This document shows, in pieces, positions 22,962 to 35,487 of a stretch of DNA of 64,000 nucleotides (within the stretch, counting starts at the first letter, position 1; each line of letters opens with the position of its first letter). The notes under the pieces are model-generated. The model was not told the DNA's origin, did no database searches, and saw only the letters and a list, made by a program, of their open reading frames with translations. Source of the DNA: Lepeophtheirus salmonis (lineage: Eukaryota > Arthropoda > Copepoda > Siphonostomatoida > Caligidae); NCBI RefSeq assembly GCF_016086655.4, contig NC_092584.1, forward strand, positions 11,335,907-11,399,906, read 5' to 3'. Position numbers and translations under genes: made by a program.

Positions 22962-24071
22962 GCCATTATCAATATTCTTTAAATCCTTAAGAAAAACACC
23001 TAAAAATAAAGTAATCATGAAAAAAATATTAATTTTGCAATATATGAGAAAATATACATATGAATTTCATTGTTTGCTCCTTGATATACCTACTTGAAGT
23101 ATCTCATACATAACTCATTTAATATTATGCATCTAAATTACATGGAGTTTATATTTTAGCAAATTATGTACACATGTATATCATATATATCTATAATAAA
23201 TATGTCTATATGTTTATGTACTAGTTATAGTGAAGAATATATCGAATTTTCACTTTTTTTAAATTCCATTTTGGAACGCTATAACACAAATGGTGTCAAC
23301 AAACGGAAAAATACAGATTAACTTTTTTTATGTATACGCTTAACTTTTAAGTATGCTTTAAGTTTTTTTATGCAATGTACTAATCTTGAGATATGGCTAA
23401 CAAAAAATGCTCAGAATTTTGATTTAACCCAATGTATGGGATACGGCAATCAAAATAATTATACTGTTTTTGGTAGAGGTTTTTAATCAAAATAATGAGT
23501 TTATTGTAAATTAGATTTTGGAAAGATAAATAACTTTAAAGAAACTTTGTTTGTCAGAGAAGACAAATTTGTACTAGGGATAGTTGTTTTAATTGTATAA
23601 CAATATTGAGAAATGTTTTTAATGATTAAATGAAAAATAGGTCAATTATTAGATCAGATGAAGAAGAAGAAAGATAGGGCTAAGCTTACATTATTCTAGT
23701 AATTAAAACACAAATTGCAGAACATATCAAATATATAAAAAAGATAAATATATAAAATAGATTAAGCGACTCAGAATGAGGACAACGCACTTGGTTGAAA
23801 ACTGAATAAAGTATTTCAATGCTCTGGGTGACAGTATGGCCAATACTATAGGGTATTATTTAGCGATAGGACAATTAATCGGAACTGGATAATCGGGTGC
23901 TTCTTTCTGGAATTGAAATCGGTATCGGGCAAAATAAATTTGCATTTCCAATTCGTATTTATTACTGGTATTTATGTGCTAATTGTACAAGTTACAAGCA
24001 AAAAAATGAGATAAAAGATTTACAATACTTAGGATGAGGATAATAAAAGAATTGAATTTTCATTCCATTGA
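22962..24071. other. AT-rich stretch, possible unresolved MITE at 23820-23970
   Basis: No gene is recognised. Bases 23840-23970 contain repeated ATCGG/GGAACTGG-type words (AATCGGAACTGG, AAATCGGTATCGGGC) that look like a mobile-element remnant, but no termini could be paired. Confidence 0.35.
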
Positions 24072-25250
24072 TGAGGGTAGGGCAGACAACGTGGAATGTT
24101 AATGGATGTTTATTTTCTCATTACTATGAAAAAGCTTAGTTTATTTTTTAATATTCTGTTTTGTGCCGTCCTTTTTACACAAACAAACTATACCAATCAT
24201 TTTGTCATTTCATCATCATGAGCAAGCAAAAAAACAGACCATCTCAGATTTCCTAGATACTGCAGTTGATGTGATGAATATGAGGGACATTGTTAAGTAC
24301 TCTAGGAGCCTAGTTTTTATGTTGGCAAGATGAAAAAAATAGAGAAGACCTCTCCAGGTTCTAAGGAAGTGGAGGGTATAATTTAAAGAGGGATACAAAT
24401 TTCTTGTTAAGTTTGGGGAAGAATAGGAAGGAGGATCCCACTAGGTCGATGAATCGCCTCGTCTACGCCTTTTTTTGCTCTAAAGGATTATCAAGAGGCC
24501 TATAAAGCAAATTTGGGATTATTTTCTTTCACATTGAATCCACACACCCCTTCTGACAGAGGGCATTAAAGCCAAAAGGCTCGAAAGGTGCCTGAAAATC
24601 CAGTTTTTCCAAAACTGTTGGAACGACTTCTGGCTTGAGGAAACAAAAGAATAGACCCAAGGTGTTAACCACAATAAATATCCCCCAAACATTAGTCCTC
24701 AGCGTTGTGGCCTCTGATGAAATTTCAAGCTTGGACACAAAATTAGCCAGGAAGCTTACTCTAAGGAGCTTGCCTTGGCTGAAGGCCAACTACCCGGTGG
24801 GAAACTACGTTTGGACTTTGGTGCCCCCTCTCATACATCCACAAAGTCCCAAAAGTTCTGCACAGATAACATGACTCGATTCTGGTCCGAGAGATATGGC
24901 CCCTTCCTCACTAGATTTGAACCCAACTGAATTTTCTATACGGGATATATTGGAGAGGGAAACCAATAGGAGGACCTCATTCTCAAATGTAGAATCCCTT
25001 AAATCCTCCATAATGACTTTATTGGACAACTTGTCAAAGTTGTTTGTCATCAACTACTGCATGGCCTTCAGGCAACGTGTAAAGGCTATGATTGATAATG
25101 AAGGTGTCCATATTGAGAGTAAAAAGTTTGCAAAAACTTTGTCTACATGTTTTGTTAACATTATTTTTTTTCTTATTATTAAAAATATCAAATTATTCAT
25201 ATATTTCTAGATCCATCTCTCGAGTCTACACTTTGCTAACCTACCCTGTA
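24072..25250 (+). mobile_element. Tc1/mariner family A, near full length (copy A1)
   Basis: A 1.18-kb element with paired termini: AGGGTAGGGCAGACAACGTG on the left and the complement of AGGGTAGGTTAGCAAAGTG on the right. The transposase relic runs on the plus strand in pieces: the helix-turn-helix block KEDPTRSMNRL at 24430; KRLERC near 24580; VASDEISS, corresponding to the VVASDGK block after the first D, at 24713; LPWLKANYPVGNYVW at 24775, leading to a degraded second-D block (read DFGAPSHTS in one frame); LDLNPTEFSIRDILERETNR at 24905, the third-D region; and a C-terminus VKAMIDNEGVHIE near 25100. At least five frameshifts separate them. It aligns throughout with the copy at 35488-36710. 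Confidence 0.85.
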
Positions 25251-26930
25251 TATCAATCATGCAATTTTTGACAATTTAAATGAAAATTACTAACTAATAA
25301 GTAAATATGTATTTAAAAAAAAACAAGGGTGCTTCAAATTTTATTTCCTCTTTAAGGAAGCAAAAGTTTTTTTCTATAAATTTCAAAATTGAAATAATAT
25401 TAGGTATAAATGACTATCATTTTTTAAAGTATTTTATTGCTTTATTTTTCTCACAAAGTTAAATGTTTCAACTATCATTTCTAGACATTTCATGCAGCTG
25501 ACATGAACCATCTATATAATATTGTATGCCAAAAAATCATAATATCGAATTTTAGTTGTACACTAATTTTCAAAAGAAAACACAATATGAACAAAATGAA
25601 ATTTTTCTCATCGGTAATAAAACAATCACAATCCGTAATCACATTTGATAAATATAATATTTATCTTTTGATAAATATATAAATAAAAACACACACGCTA
25701 TGAAAAATAAGCTCATATTGAAAGCAATTTTCTCCATTTTTTGATTCTGTTTCTTTAATGTCCAGATGAAAGACATTCCATAACTTTTTCACATTTTTGT
25801 GGGAATCCATCATGCTTCGTGCTCTTTGTTTTGGGGATTTTTAGGTTCCTTTAAGATATGATCTTCTCTGAGCATGGCCATAGGATCTTTCATACCCTAA
25901 TTGAATTTGTGAAATCTTTGTTCACATTTAAAATTGAGTTCTTTTTTACATTTCTCCAAGCGTGTGTTGAGAATACAGTTGTTTCCCTACTGGAAAATGT
26001 GTTCTTTTCAAAAGGTTCTTCAATTTTGATTTGATTGACTTTTTCACATAAATCATTCCATCAAGTTGTTTTGTTTACTTATACGTATTCTTGCCAATGA
26101 TTTATTTTTTTGGAACCATAGAGCTTATTCTTGGGGCATAAAAAAATAAACAAAAACTTCATTCTGAGATCAAAGTTAATAATTTTCTTTATACAAAACA
26201 TACATCCGTATATGAGTTGTCTAAAAGTTGCAACTTGTATAAGCAAATTGTACAAGTCGCTAATAGAAAAGGAGATGAAGGATGAAGGTATTTGGGAGAG
26301 AAATTATATAATAATTGAATATTCCATGGATGATTCATATATCAATAATGTCATTTGACTATTTAACATAAAATACTAAAGTACTAATAAGTGTTTTGTT
26401 GAACCGTATAAAATTCAAGTACCCATAGTTATATTACTGATAAATACATAATACACAAAGTAGTCTAAAATGAAATGAAATTATTTATGAATAATTGGTA
26501 AATTAAATAATTAATTGTCATGAAAGTATGCGTTTTAAAATGAAGAAGTTGTAATAATATGTTTATACAGGTTACACTTGTACAGAACATATACGAATAA
26601 GGAAAAAAGGAACTAAAAATCACTTTTTATTAGAAAGTGATTTTTTGAAGAGTATATTTTAATGTTATGAAATTTTAATTTGATGAAACTTTTGAATTGG
26701 ATAACTACTTCTTAGCAAAAAAGAAAAAAAAAATGTTTCTTCGTGTATAACTTTTTTTTCCTTTAAGAAAAAATCTATTTTTGAACTTCAAAGTAGTCTA
26801 TTATAAGTCTACATAATAAATAATATTTTTAATAAAATATTGAGTTCATTAAAGGAAAGTAATATTAATAATAATAATAAAAAAAACAGGTTAAATTCTT
26901 TTTACGTTGTTTTTGCTTTTTCTTTTTCAA
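25251..26930. other. AT-rich stretch without recognisable gene
   Basis: The plus frame at 26131-26358 and others here look like chance ORFs. I see no element termini. Confidence 0.45.
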
Positions 26931-26935
26931 TGGAA

Positions 26936-27010
26936 CAACGTAGCTCAATGGACACTAAGCTCTGGAGAAATTATTCTCTTCAACTCAATGTACGTAGGTT
27001 CACGCTCAGA
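26936..27010 (+). repeat. tRNA-derived SINE, copy 1
   Basis: TAGCTCAATGGA at 26941 fits an RNA polymerase III A box, and GGTTCACGCTC at 26997 is a degraded B box. The sequence between them matches the copy at 60494 closely (AATTATTCTCTTCAACTCAA, TACGTAGGTT). No A-tail is evident. It lies just upstream of the family G element at 27095. Confidence 0.55.
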
Positions 27011-27094
27011 GAAATAAGAAAATATACTGAACTTGTATACAGCATGCGCAAGCTGTCAATACTACCACTTCCGTGCTGTCTCTCAGGCAAATGC

Positions 27095-27800
27095 AAACAC
27101 ATATGCAACTCATTTTGTATTCTTACATAAGTTGTTCAAACTTTCACCAGTTGGAAAAAAATGGAATTATTTGACGAATTTTTTGTCCCAAATATTTGAA
27201 AAAAGGTACGGATCCCTCTTTGGAACCCACACCAGGAGGGACAACATAACAATTGCTGGGACTCAGTGAGAGTTTGTTTATAAGATTAAGAGGAAATTTG
27301 AGGCATCTACAGGTGAATTTGAGAGAACAATAATACACACTGAGGTCAAAGTTGAAGTGACATATTCAGTACACCAGAATCCGTTGTCAAAATCCAGCAA
27401 ATATTCAATGATGACCCAGGGAAGTACATCAGGGCGATTTCTCGAGAAATTGGCCGATGAAATTCGCTGATCTGGCTTTATATTCACAAAAACCTTCTTT
27501 GCACCTTGAAAAAAGTATCAAATGGCTCCAAGACAAGTTTGCCCATTCTATCACGCCGGACTTTTGGTCTCAAAACTCGACATATCTGCATCTGATGATT
27601 TGTTTTTTTTTGTGTTGGCACAATAGAACAACGACTCAACAGAACCCTCTACAACACCAAAGACGAACTTATCAGTCGAATCGAAAGGAATTCACGGATT
27701 TTCCAAACGACCAAGTGGTCAGGGCCTGCTTGTACTGTTGGTCTCTTATAGAGACTCTGATTTAAGCTGGATGTTATTTTATGGAAATAAATCAAAGTCC
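27095..27800 (+). mobile_element. Tc1-like family G, internally deleted (copy G2)
   Basis: The plus strand carries an N-terminal block (RRDNITIAG, then FVYKIKRKFEASTGEFER near 27270), a second helix-turn-helix region (IFNDDPGKYIRAISREIG at 27390-27460, read across a frameshift), and then, after a deletion of the first two catalytic aspartates, a C-terminal block: FAHSITPDFWSQNSTYL near 27540 (degraded third-D motif) and EFTDFPNDQVVRAC near 27690. It aligns with G1 in the first 150 bp and from about 27520 onward, but the two copies have different internal deletions. Termini were not resolved. Confidence 0.65.
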
Positions 27801-28534
27801 ATCATGTTTTTGGCATTTGCTTTTATTTTTGAATCTGTTAACTGGTTGAAGAGAAAATTGCGTTTGAGAAGAAATCCCTTTCGCGGTATAAATAACTTGG
27901 AGTGAATATAATTTTATAATGTTTTCTTGTACTTAAACAATGCAATCCCATCTGACCAAATAAGGGAGCATTTAAAAAAAATGCTTCATCAATGGGAAAT
28001 AATAAATAAAAAATCATATAACATCAGAAATAAAATAAAAACCTGTCGGAAATACTGAATGGTAGAGTTTGTTTATACATTAGCTTTCTATTTATAAAAT
28101 ATGTATATGTAGTTTCACAACGCATAACACACTAGAGATATCATAATCAGAACGTTTCGTCTATGTAATAGCTACGTTACCTATCTTCTCATTTTTAACT
28201 GAATACAAGACCTGATAATCATCTTTCTTCAAGTAATAGAAAACAAAATGTTCACCGATGGTGTTACAGAGTGCCAACGAGTAAAACTGCTACACTTAAA
28301 ACAAATATGTCATTTGAAAACCCAGATGTATTATGAAAAACTTTGATCAGTATTTAATGCAGATACTCTCTAAACCTATAAAAAAAATGAAAATCGGACA
28401 GACGACAAGAATGAGGGAGACAAAAGGGCAAAGACTAATGGAACTTGCCCACGCCCAAGTGAGCAAAAAGGGGATTGTAGAAGAGAGGCCATTCTCTTAT
28501 TAAAACCGTTGTAGGAGTCTTCTTAAGGACTCTT

Positions 28535-28770
28535 CAATTAATTTCTGGCTACCCCGGAGCCCGGATATCGAATCGCTGGACTATATCACCTGTTACCAAT
28601 TCGAGTCTAACATCTGTCGTGTCTACCATAGCAACATCGCCTATCTCAAGGTATTTGTGAATAATTAAAAGAAGAATATAAGCCATAGGTACATCTCAAA
28701 TGAATTTGCAACCATCTATACTCGCTTGGAGGCTGACTTTGTTATCTATGGTGGCCATGTTTACTTATAA
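28535..28770 (+). pseudogene. Tc1-like transposase C-terminal relic
   Basis: The plus strand reads FWLPRSPDIESLDYITCYQ at about 28542, which matches the third-aspartate region (FWPPxSPDxNPLDY). It continues with CRVYHSNIAYLKVFVNN and TIYTRLEADFVIYGGH, the usual C-terminal helix ending GGH-I/V. One stop interrupts it near 28668. Upstream DNA (28240-28530) is not clearly recognisable, and no termini were found. The flanking stretches 27801-28534 and 28771-29499 show no gene. Confidence 0.6.
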
Positions 28771-29499
28771 TGTTCCTGTAAACATATTGAATTTTTTTTA
28801 TGTCTACCATGCAAAAGTTCATTCAACTTTATTATAATCAAAATGAAGAAAAACATTGCAAGATGTTGCTAGATTTATTCACTAATTAACAAATCCCTCC
28901 GTCTTTGATAAGGACACACAATTCAAGCTCATATGCTCATTCGTCAAAATGAAACAATCATTATTTGAATAAAAAATAAACCCTGTATTGGTCTCCAATT
29001 ACAGAAAATATCCTACAGTAATAAATGTTTAGAATTAATAACTCACCAAACTACAATATAAATAAAGGTTTTTGTATATTTTCCTTGTTTGAGGAAAGAT
29101 TGAGAGATACAATGAAGATTACTACGTGATGATATTTCCTTTGTTCTGGGTTACTCAACAAGAAAGTTTTATTGCTTTCATAATGTAATACGTTCATTAT
29201 TATTATTTGCTGTCATTGTTGAGGGCTCTTAACATTTTTTTAGATGTAAATATTCAATTTCAGTATTATCTTAGTTCCAAGACATCTGACTTGGTTATTT
29301 TGTATTATTTTCTAATAATATATGCTTGTATGTTGTATATCCTTTGTATCTTCAAAAAGTATTGTTGTGGCGTACTGATTGTATGTAACAGAAATCAGAG
29401 TAGATTTTAAACACAAAAAATTATGTTATATTTTCAATAGTAACGACTAGATTTGTAAATTATTAGAACTGCCTGACTGTGAAAAAAGAAGGAGAAAAG

Positions 29500-30230
29500 T
29501 GTTTTGATAACCTAGACAATTTGAATAATGTTTAGGAGGAAATTAGCTAAGCTGACATGACGTTTTAATCGATCAGCTGTAAGTAGCTGCTTTCATAAGA
29601 AGGAAATAAACACAAATCCCATTTCGTATATTAATGTTAATCCTCATTCTGCACTTAGTCGAACAAGTTATTTTTAAAGATGAAAATCGATAACATTTTG
29701 GACATGGAAATGCTGACGATTTGCAGCCATCGTGATAGGAAATAAATAAATACAGATTAAATTCCATAAAGACAGCAAAGCCATATATTTTGAACTTAGT
29801 CCGATATCGATTCTCATTCTACTTGGCCTTTTTACATATAACTACTGATGCAAATTGTTAACATTTTGGGCATGGTAACCTGGACCACCCTGACAATTTG
29901 TTCAATGTTTGGTCGGGGGGAAGAAGCTTAGCTTTCATGAAGTTTTATTAGATCAGCTGCAAGCAATTTTCGGGATGTGGAAAAAACCAAACTGAAAATT
30001 AGCATGGTAACCCAGCATTCGGAAGACTGTTTGGAAGGAGAGAAGTTCAGCTGTCGTAACGTTTCATTAGATCAGATACAAGCAGGTGCAACTAGAAGGA
30101 GAATGAAATATACTAGGGCATATCTTAGAATGAAGTTCCTTAGAACACCAAGGACATATCATTATAACTTTGCAAGAAATCCTGAGGCTTAATTAATTTT
30201 TTTATGAACAAACGCAAATGTTCAATTCGG
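29500..30230 (+). repeat. Cluster of dispersed repeat R (three copies)
   Basis: Three segments align: 29514-29583, 29889-29963 and 30016-30085. Each has the order GACAATTTG/GAAGACTG, a GGAG-AGAAGCTTAGCT-like block, CATGA-GTTTTATTAGATC and AGCTGCAAG. Two are followed by the downstream arm (GATTCTCATTCTACT near 29815, and TTATAACTTTGCAAGAAATC at 30170). The same arm is present at 21215, 43352 and in inverse at 52110-52330. There is no coding capacity; the ORF at 29977-30192 is incidental. Confidence 0.5.
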
Positions 30231-30601
30231 TTTTGTATTACTCAATAATATGGTTTCAGTTATACTTAGTAGAAAAGGAAGTTCACATCTCAGTAATTAC
30301 ATAATAATGATAACAACTTAGACATAGAAAAATAATGTTCAAGTTGCTCAGTCCAAAAAAAAATGTGGAGGCATAAAAATACTTTCTATTGGCATAACTG
30401 CTTATAACAAAAATTAGTAAACACTTACAGGGCATCCACACAATTTTTTTTTTTTTTTTTTTTGGGGGAGATAGAGTCGATCTCTGTAGTTTAAGGAAAT
30501 TTTTAAATAAAAAAAACATTACGTTCGAGTTAACAGCCCGAGTTTGAGAGTCTTAAAAACTATTTGGTTCCATTTTTTGCGATGAAAATATTATCAACAA
30601 C

Positions 30602-31080
30602 CATGGAAGCAACGCAAAGGTCGACTATTTCTGAATTAGCTCCATTAAGAAATATTGTCATGATATGATTAACTCCACTAAGTACCCCAACACAAACGTC
30701 TATGACGTTCTAAAGAACCTAAATGAGCCAAGTAATGTCACCAGAAGACCTTAACAGCTCAAAAGTGACCAGAAGAATATCTCAAATCTCAATATCTCTG
30801 GTCTGTCTGAAAGGATCAATTGATGCAAATTTAGCAAAGTCCATGTCGAAGCTGGCTAAAGACCTCTCTGTGAGTATGATGGCGGTGAATAGGAACTTCA
30901 AAGACTTTGGCCTTTCTCCTTTGTCCAGAGCCAGGCACACTTCCTATCAGCCCCGTCGAAGACATGCTCCTGGAGCCATCGTAATGAGTTTAAGAAGCTG
31001 AATCCTGCTTACGTCAGAAATGCATGCGCCAGCTTCAGGGGCAGGATCAAGCGCGTGGGAGTCACTGAAGACAGCGGAAT
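30602..31080 (+). mobile_element. Tc1-like family E, N- and C-termini fused by deletion
   Basis: The plus strand encodes a transposase start (RSTISELAPLRN at 30620; NTNVYDVLKNLNEPSNVTRR at 30690 in a shifted frame). The frame 30723-31001 has SMSKLAKDLSVSMMAVNRNF, the second helix-turn-helix, and LSPLSRARH, the entry to the catalytic domain. Near 30960 it jumps to the C-terminal block LNPAYVRNACASFRGRIKR, ending with a stop at about 31081. The whole DDE core is gone. ATTAAAGCCC follows. Termini were not confidently paired. The region 30231-30601 holds a 20-T tract at 30444-30463. Confidence 0.65.
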
Positions 31081-31669
31081 ATAATGTATTTATTTTATTA
31101 AAGCCCATAGATCTTGAATATGTTATTATTTCATACTTGTGTCCAGATTTATCCTGTAGTACTAACATAGTGAGCAACAATAGTATGCTTCCATTCGAAG
31201 AATAAACGCATTATTTCTTTTGAATTTTCTTGATGTATTCTGTTCCTGACGCCTTTTCAGTCAATCATTCATTACTTTCCATTCAGTAATCACTATAGTA
31301 TGTAATTTGTATTTGATGATAATACCATTGAATGAAGCGTATAAGAAATAAGCAGGAATAAATTTCATTTACGATTTATTTTATTTATGATTTGACGTTA
31401 ATAGAAAGGAAAGTTAATGAGATGCTTAATGGAAGAGTAATAAAGGTTAATCATCCTGTTTTAGAGATAGTTTATTGACATCAAAGATAATATTATATAG
31501 GATGTCGTTACCTTTTTTGTATCTTTATTCCAAAAAGAAACAGGAAAAAATCCCAAAATTGATTGGTTAGCCAAATAAGTCAATAACGCCAAATAATATT
31601 TATGAATAAAGTACTCCCAGATTATTATTATCATGTAATTAGTTTTTCATCTATTATGATAGGTCGTCC

Positions 31670-33050
31670 AATGCGCCTTTGTTACTCCGATGACCTAATT
31701 TTTATTCTTTGTGGCAAACCTTCATAAACTGGAAGATCTATCAAAAAGAGTAAGGCGATACTATAAAAGTTTTTATATATGTATATCGGGATTGAAGATC
31801 AACTCTGATAAAACAGAGATAATGAGCCCTTACCACAGCCTAATAAGAAAGGTTTGACCATGTTTCCGAATATTAATTAACATTAACCTTCTTGGATCCG
31901 GGATTGGAGGTAGTAGTAGTCGTCTACTTAACAATGAAGTTATTACCAAAATCAAAACTGCGAGTTCTTATTTCTTCAAATTCAACTCGAATATGTGGGA
32001 TAGAATCAAAGTGGGGAATATTTATGTAATCCCAACAGTAATGCATCTATTAAAAGACACACCATTTCAAAACAAAATAAGAGACTCAGTAAATCAAATA
32101 CAACAATCCTTCCTGAAACTTGAAAAGAAACAAAATATTTCCTATAAGATGATTCACAGAAAACTCAAGTGAGGTAGTCTCTCGGTGAAGTTTATCTCAA
32201 AGATGAATTTATAGTGTGTGAGGAAAATTTTGTGTAGCGATGAGTTTTGGAGTAAAGCGTTAATCGATTTTTTTTACAGAAAAATAACCCTCTTTTCATG
32301 GACAATCCTCATGATAGTTACAAAAAGTTCTTGAAAAACTAGCAATATACTCTGAGCGTATGCAATTCTTTTGTGGAGGTGCAAGAGTAGCCATTGAAAA
32401 TCTAAAGTCATATCTTAATTGGGAACGTCCTGTCAAAGAAACCATAAGTCTATCTGAAATCCGAACGGTCAATGCTGATATTGTGGTGGATGTTATATCC
32501 TCAGCTAACTTGATGGACAGAATCTTCGGGCAAGCCTTCAAAGGCTGATTTGGAATTTCCAAATTAGTTCAGAGGCCTTTGCGAATGAACCGTGGATATG
32601 AAAAAATGTGGAAAGAGACCAACAATGAAACCATTTCAATGTTCATTGGAGAGGAGACAAATAAAAAAGACCCAACACACAGCTCCCATTCCATGTGAAA
32701 CGAATACTTAGGAGCACCTGAGAATTTGTTTAAATACTTCCTTTTATCATTTTATTTTGGAACTTTAAAAGTTGGAGCCAAATTTTTTAAAGACCAAAGA
32801 CTTTTGTGCTCATTTTGTAGCACAGATAACGAAACAACGAACCACCTCTTCTGGGACTGTGACATATTGAAGTACCTGCGCAAACGGATCTCGCAACTTT
32901 TCTTAGAGAATTTTAATCCCAAGACTAATCGGTACGACTTTTTAGCACCGTTTGAAGGCAAGGAAGAAGATAAAGTAAACACCATAACAATAAAAACCCA
33001 AGAGGTTATTTATGTTAAAAGGACGACAAAAGATACAGATCTTTAAGGCG
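31670..33050 (+). pseudogene. L1/Tx1-like LINE, RT active site to zinc-knuckle 3' end
   Basis: ORF2 relic on the plus strand. CYSDDLIFIL at about 31680 is the RT active site (YxDD with S). ISGLKINSDKTEIMSP at 31790 is motif D, then LLGSGIG near 31890, and a connection region (SSYFFKFNSNMWDRIKVGN at 31960). The frame at 32360-32548 follows, then 32726-33046 with CSFCSTDNETTNHLFWDC at 32807, a CxxC...HxxxxC knuckle of the RVT zinc-binding type seen in L1/Tx1 elements. The stop is at 33044. At least four frame interruptions exist. N-terminal RT and endonuclease are absent, as in a 5'-truncated copy. The region 31091-31669 is AT-rich without features. Confidence 0.8.
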
Positions 33051-33220
33051 TAATTCTTACGATAAAATTGGCAATCACAGTTCTTAAATCAATGAAATAA
33101 CTGTTTTAAATTCTTATTTAAATGTCGCCTTTATTTTCATTTTAATCTTTATTACTTTGTTTTATATGTTCCCTAGTACATCAATGTTTCTTCTGTTGAT
33201 CCTTTTAACATAGTTTTTAC

Positions 33221-33250
33221 CTTACTTGGTGCTGTTTGGGCCAAGTAGGG
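33221..33250 (+). other. 3'-UTR hairpin of the LINE
   Basis: TACTTGG (33223-33229) pairs with CCAAGTA (33241-33247), a 7-bp stem with an 11-base loop, 170 bp after the ORF2 stop and shortly before an A-rich stretch. In several LINE groups such hairpins are recognised by the reverse transcriptase; here that role is inference. Confidence 0.4.
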
Positions 33251-33831
33251 AGCGGAAATAACATTGGCAATCATTAAAATAATTAAAAAAATATTTTGAA
33301 ATTAACTCTATATACAGAATTATTTTATTGTAGTTATAATATGAATGTTTCGTTGTTGCCGAGAAAAATACAGATCATTCTAATTGTCTTGCTATGATAA
33401 TAACGATGGAGTAGGAAATTGACTATATTTTATACTACATATAATAATCACACCATAATTCTTACCATTGGCTCTTGTTAACATAGTAGTATAACTACGA
33501 GTTTTTGAACAAAAATATTGTTTTAAAAACTTCAAATAATATATAACATATTTACAAATTCAAATAATATGTTTTAAAAAATAAACCAAAAATTATCGTG
33601 GTCAACCCTAAAATTTGAAAAATCTTTGGAAGGAAAGGGGAATTTGATTAACCGCAAGTAGCTGTAAGATGAAGGAAATAAATATGGTAGTAACATTGGT
33701 CAGGTTAGAATTACAAAAAGAGTCATCTTCCAAGGTCATGTTTTTAAAACCGTTTATATATTTTTACTTTAAAAAAAAAAATCAAGGACTTTATGTACAT
33801 CATAAAGTAATACTTAACAATGATTGATACC

Positions 33832-34613
33832 TACCGAGTGGTCCATTGAAATCTGAAGACTTTGAATTTCAAACTTTAAAAAGATTTAATGATTATTTAA
33901 AAAAAAATATAATTTGGACAAAATAAGTACAATAAATAAATGTGTGTTGAGCTCTCTTGATCATTTATGTAGCCGGTCTTAGCGAAAATGATGGATTCTA
34001 GAAGGCGGAGGAAGGCTTAACACCCGCTACAGATGTATTCCTCTGTTATGTCATCCAAGTGACTTTGAGGCCATGGGTGTTTAGATGACAGACACTGCAC
34101 CCAAAAGGTAAGATGAGAGAGTTGGTATTTTGGATGTAGGGTGGCCAAAAGTACCAAAAGAGTTCAAAAGAGTCATGCAACGAAAGAGATGTGGTTCTTT
34201 CATTACTGGTGTCAAAGATGACTTTTCCACCCATACAAGGATTTTTCCACCCACTTTTTTGATAGCTCTTTGGATAGTCTGCTGTGAAATCCAAAGATCG
34301 CCTGCATGCGCCCTCATGGACTTCTTTAGCTCCTCGTGACCCAGTATTGGTTTGACTCTAACGTTTCAGAACTTGCTGACAGTGTGGAATGTGGTCTTGG
34401 AGACGCTTAACTACTGGGAGTGCTCAAATGGAAATTCTTTGATCAAAGCAAGTGTCATTTCCTCGACTTGTACGTAAGCTAAAGAGCTCCTATTTTTTTT
34501 TTGTCATGACTTTTTTATACTTTTATATATGGAAATTTGAATTAATTTGAATCACTCAACTTTAATTAATTATTGAATTAGTATATGGCCATATTTCAAT
34601 GGTCCATGCAGTA
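33832..34613 (-). mobile_element. Tc1-like family B, 782-bp deletion derivative (copy B5)
   Basis: The left end is TACCGAGTGGTCCATTGAAA and the right end the complement of TACTGCATGGACCATTGAAA, giving long terminal inverted repeats with TA at the edges. The minus strand encodes MTLALIKEFPFEHSQ from about 34463, SKTTFHTVSKF, then KSMRAHAGDLWISQQTIQRA (helix-turn-helix) and KKVGGKILVWVEKSSLTP near 34240. After a deletion comes a C-terminal remnant, EEYICSGC and AKTGYIND near 33970. All catalytic motifs are missing. The best-preserved ends of the family are in this copy. The segment 33251-33831 carries a possible degraded repeat R piece near 33610. Confidence 0.85.
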
Positions 34614-35487
34614 CTTACTGCTGTTAAAACGTTGATCAATAAATTAATAATTGTAGCAAGTATTTGTATAGTTAAAGACACTTAGATAGCCGGAAAAAAG
34701 TTAAAAAAAGGAGCAACATTACGTTTTTATTTTGTAAATGACAACTAAATAACAATTTAACATTTCTCTGTTCGCTATCTCCTTTCCAAGTATTAGCTGG
34801 ATTATTTATTTAGTATTTTAGGAAAAATATTTCTTGAGAAATTGTTCGTTCATTGTTTCATTAGTATCAATGGGAAAGTTAGGTGAAGATTGTGGCTTAC
34901 TGGGAAGTTCCATGACCTAATTATAATCGATAATTCATCGATTATATATCCAATAAATTAAGTTTCATAAAACGATGTATAAAAATCAACATATCAACAC
35001 CCTTCAAACGCTCCATTCATGCCACTTAATTCTTGGTTAAGACGTATGTACAAAATAAATCCAAATATATGTTATTAATCCATCAAATGTGTCTATACCA
35101 CACTTGAAAAAATGACAAATCCAGACATCATTCATCACCGAATAAAACACATTTTTATAAAAAAACAGTTAAAATATTACCTAAAGGTTCCATTTTTTAG
35201 TAGGTCATTAAAAACCATATTTAAAATTGGTACTACATTTTATATCTGATCAAATCATTTTCATTTAAAAAAAAAAAAAATACAATTGCTCAAATATGAG
35301 AAGATTTGTTCTATAATTAACATATCCAATAATGGAAAAAAATAGGGGTTTTTTTCCTCCACATAAAAGAATATAAATAATGCTATTTGCCTCAATTCTG
35401 TACATTAAATGAAATATACAATACAGACAGTTTGAAGTTAGTTATTTCTCAGAGAATAACACTTACAAAATCTAGTATAAATATGTA

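Noticed and set aside
29977..30192. 71-codon plus-strand ORF as a gene
   Set aside because: It is composed of repeat R copies, and other copies of the repeat do not keep the frame.
34130..34339. Plus-strand 69-codon ORF inside copy B5
   Set aside because: It is antisense to the helix-turn-helix coding on the minus strand.
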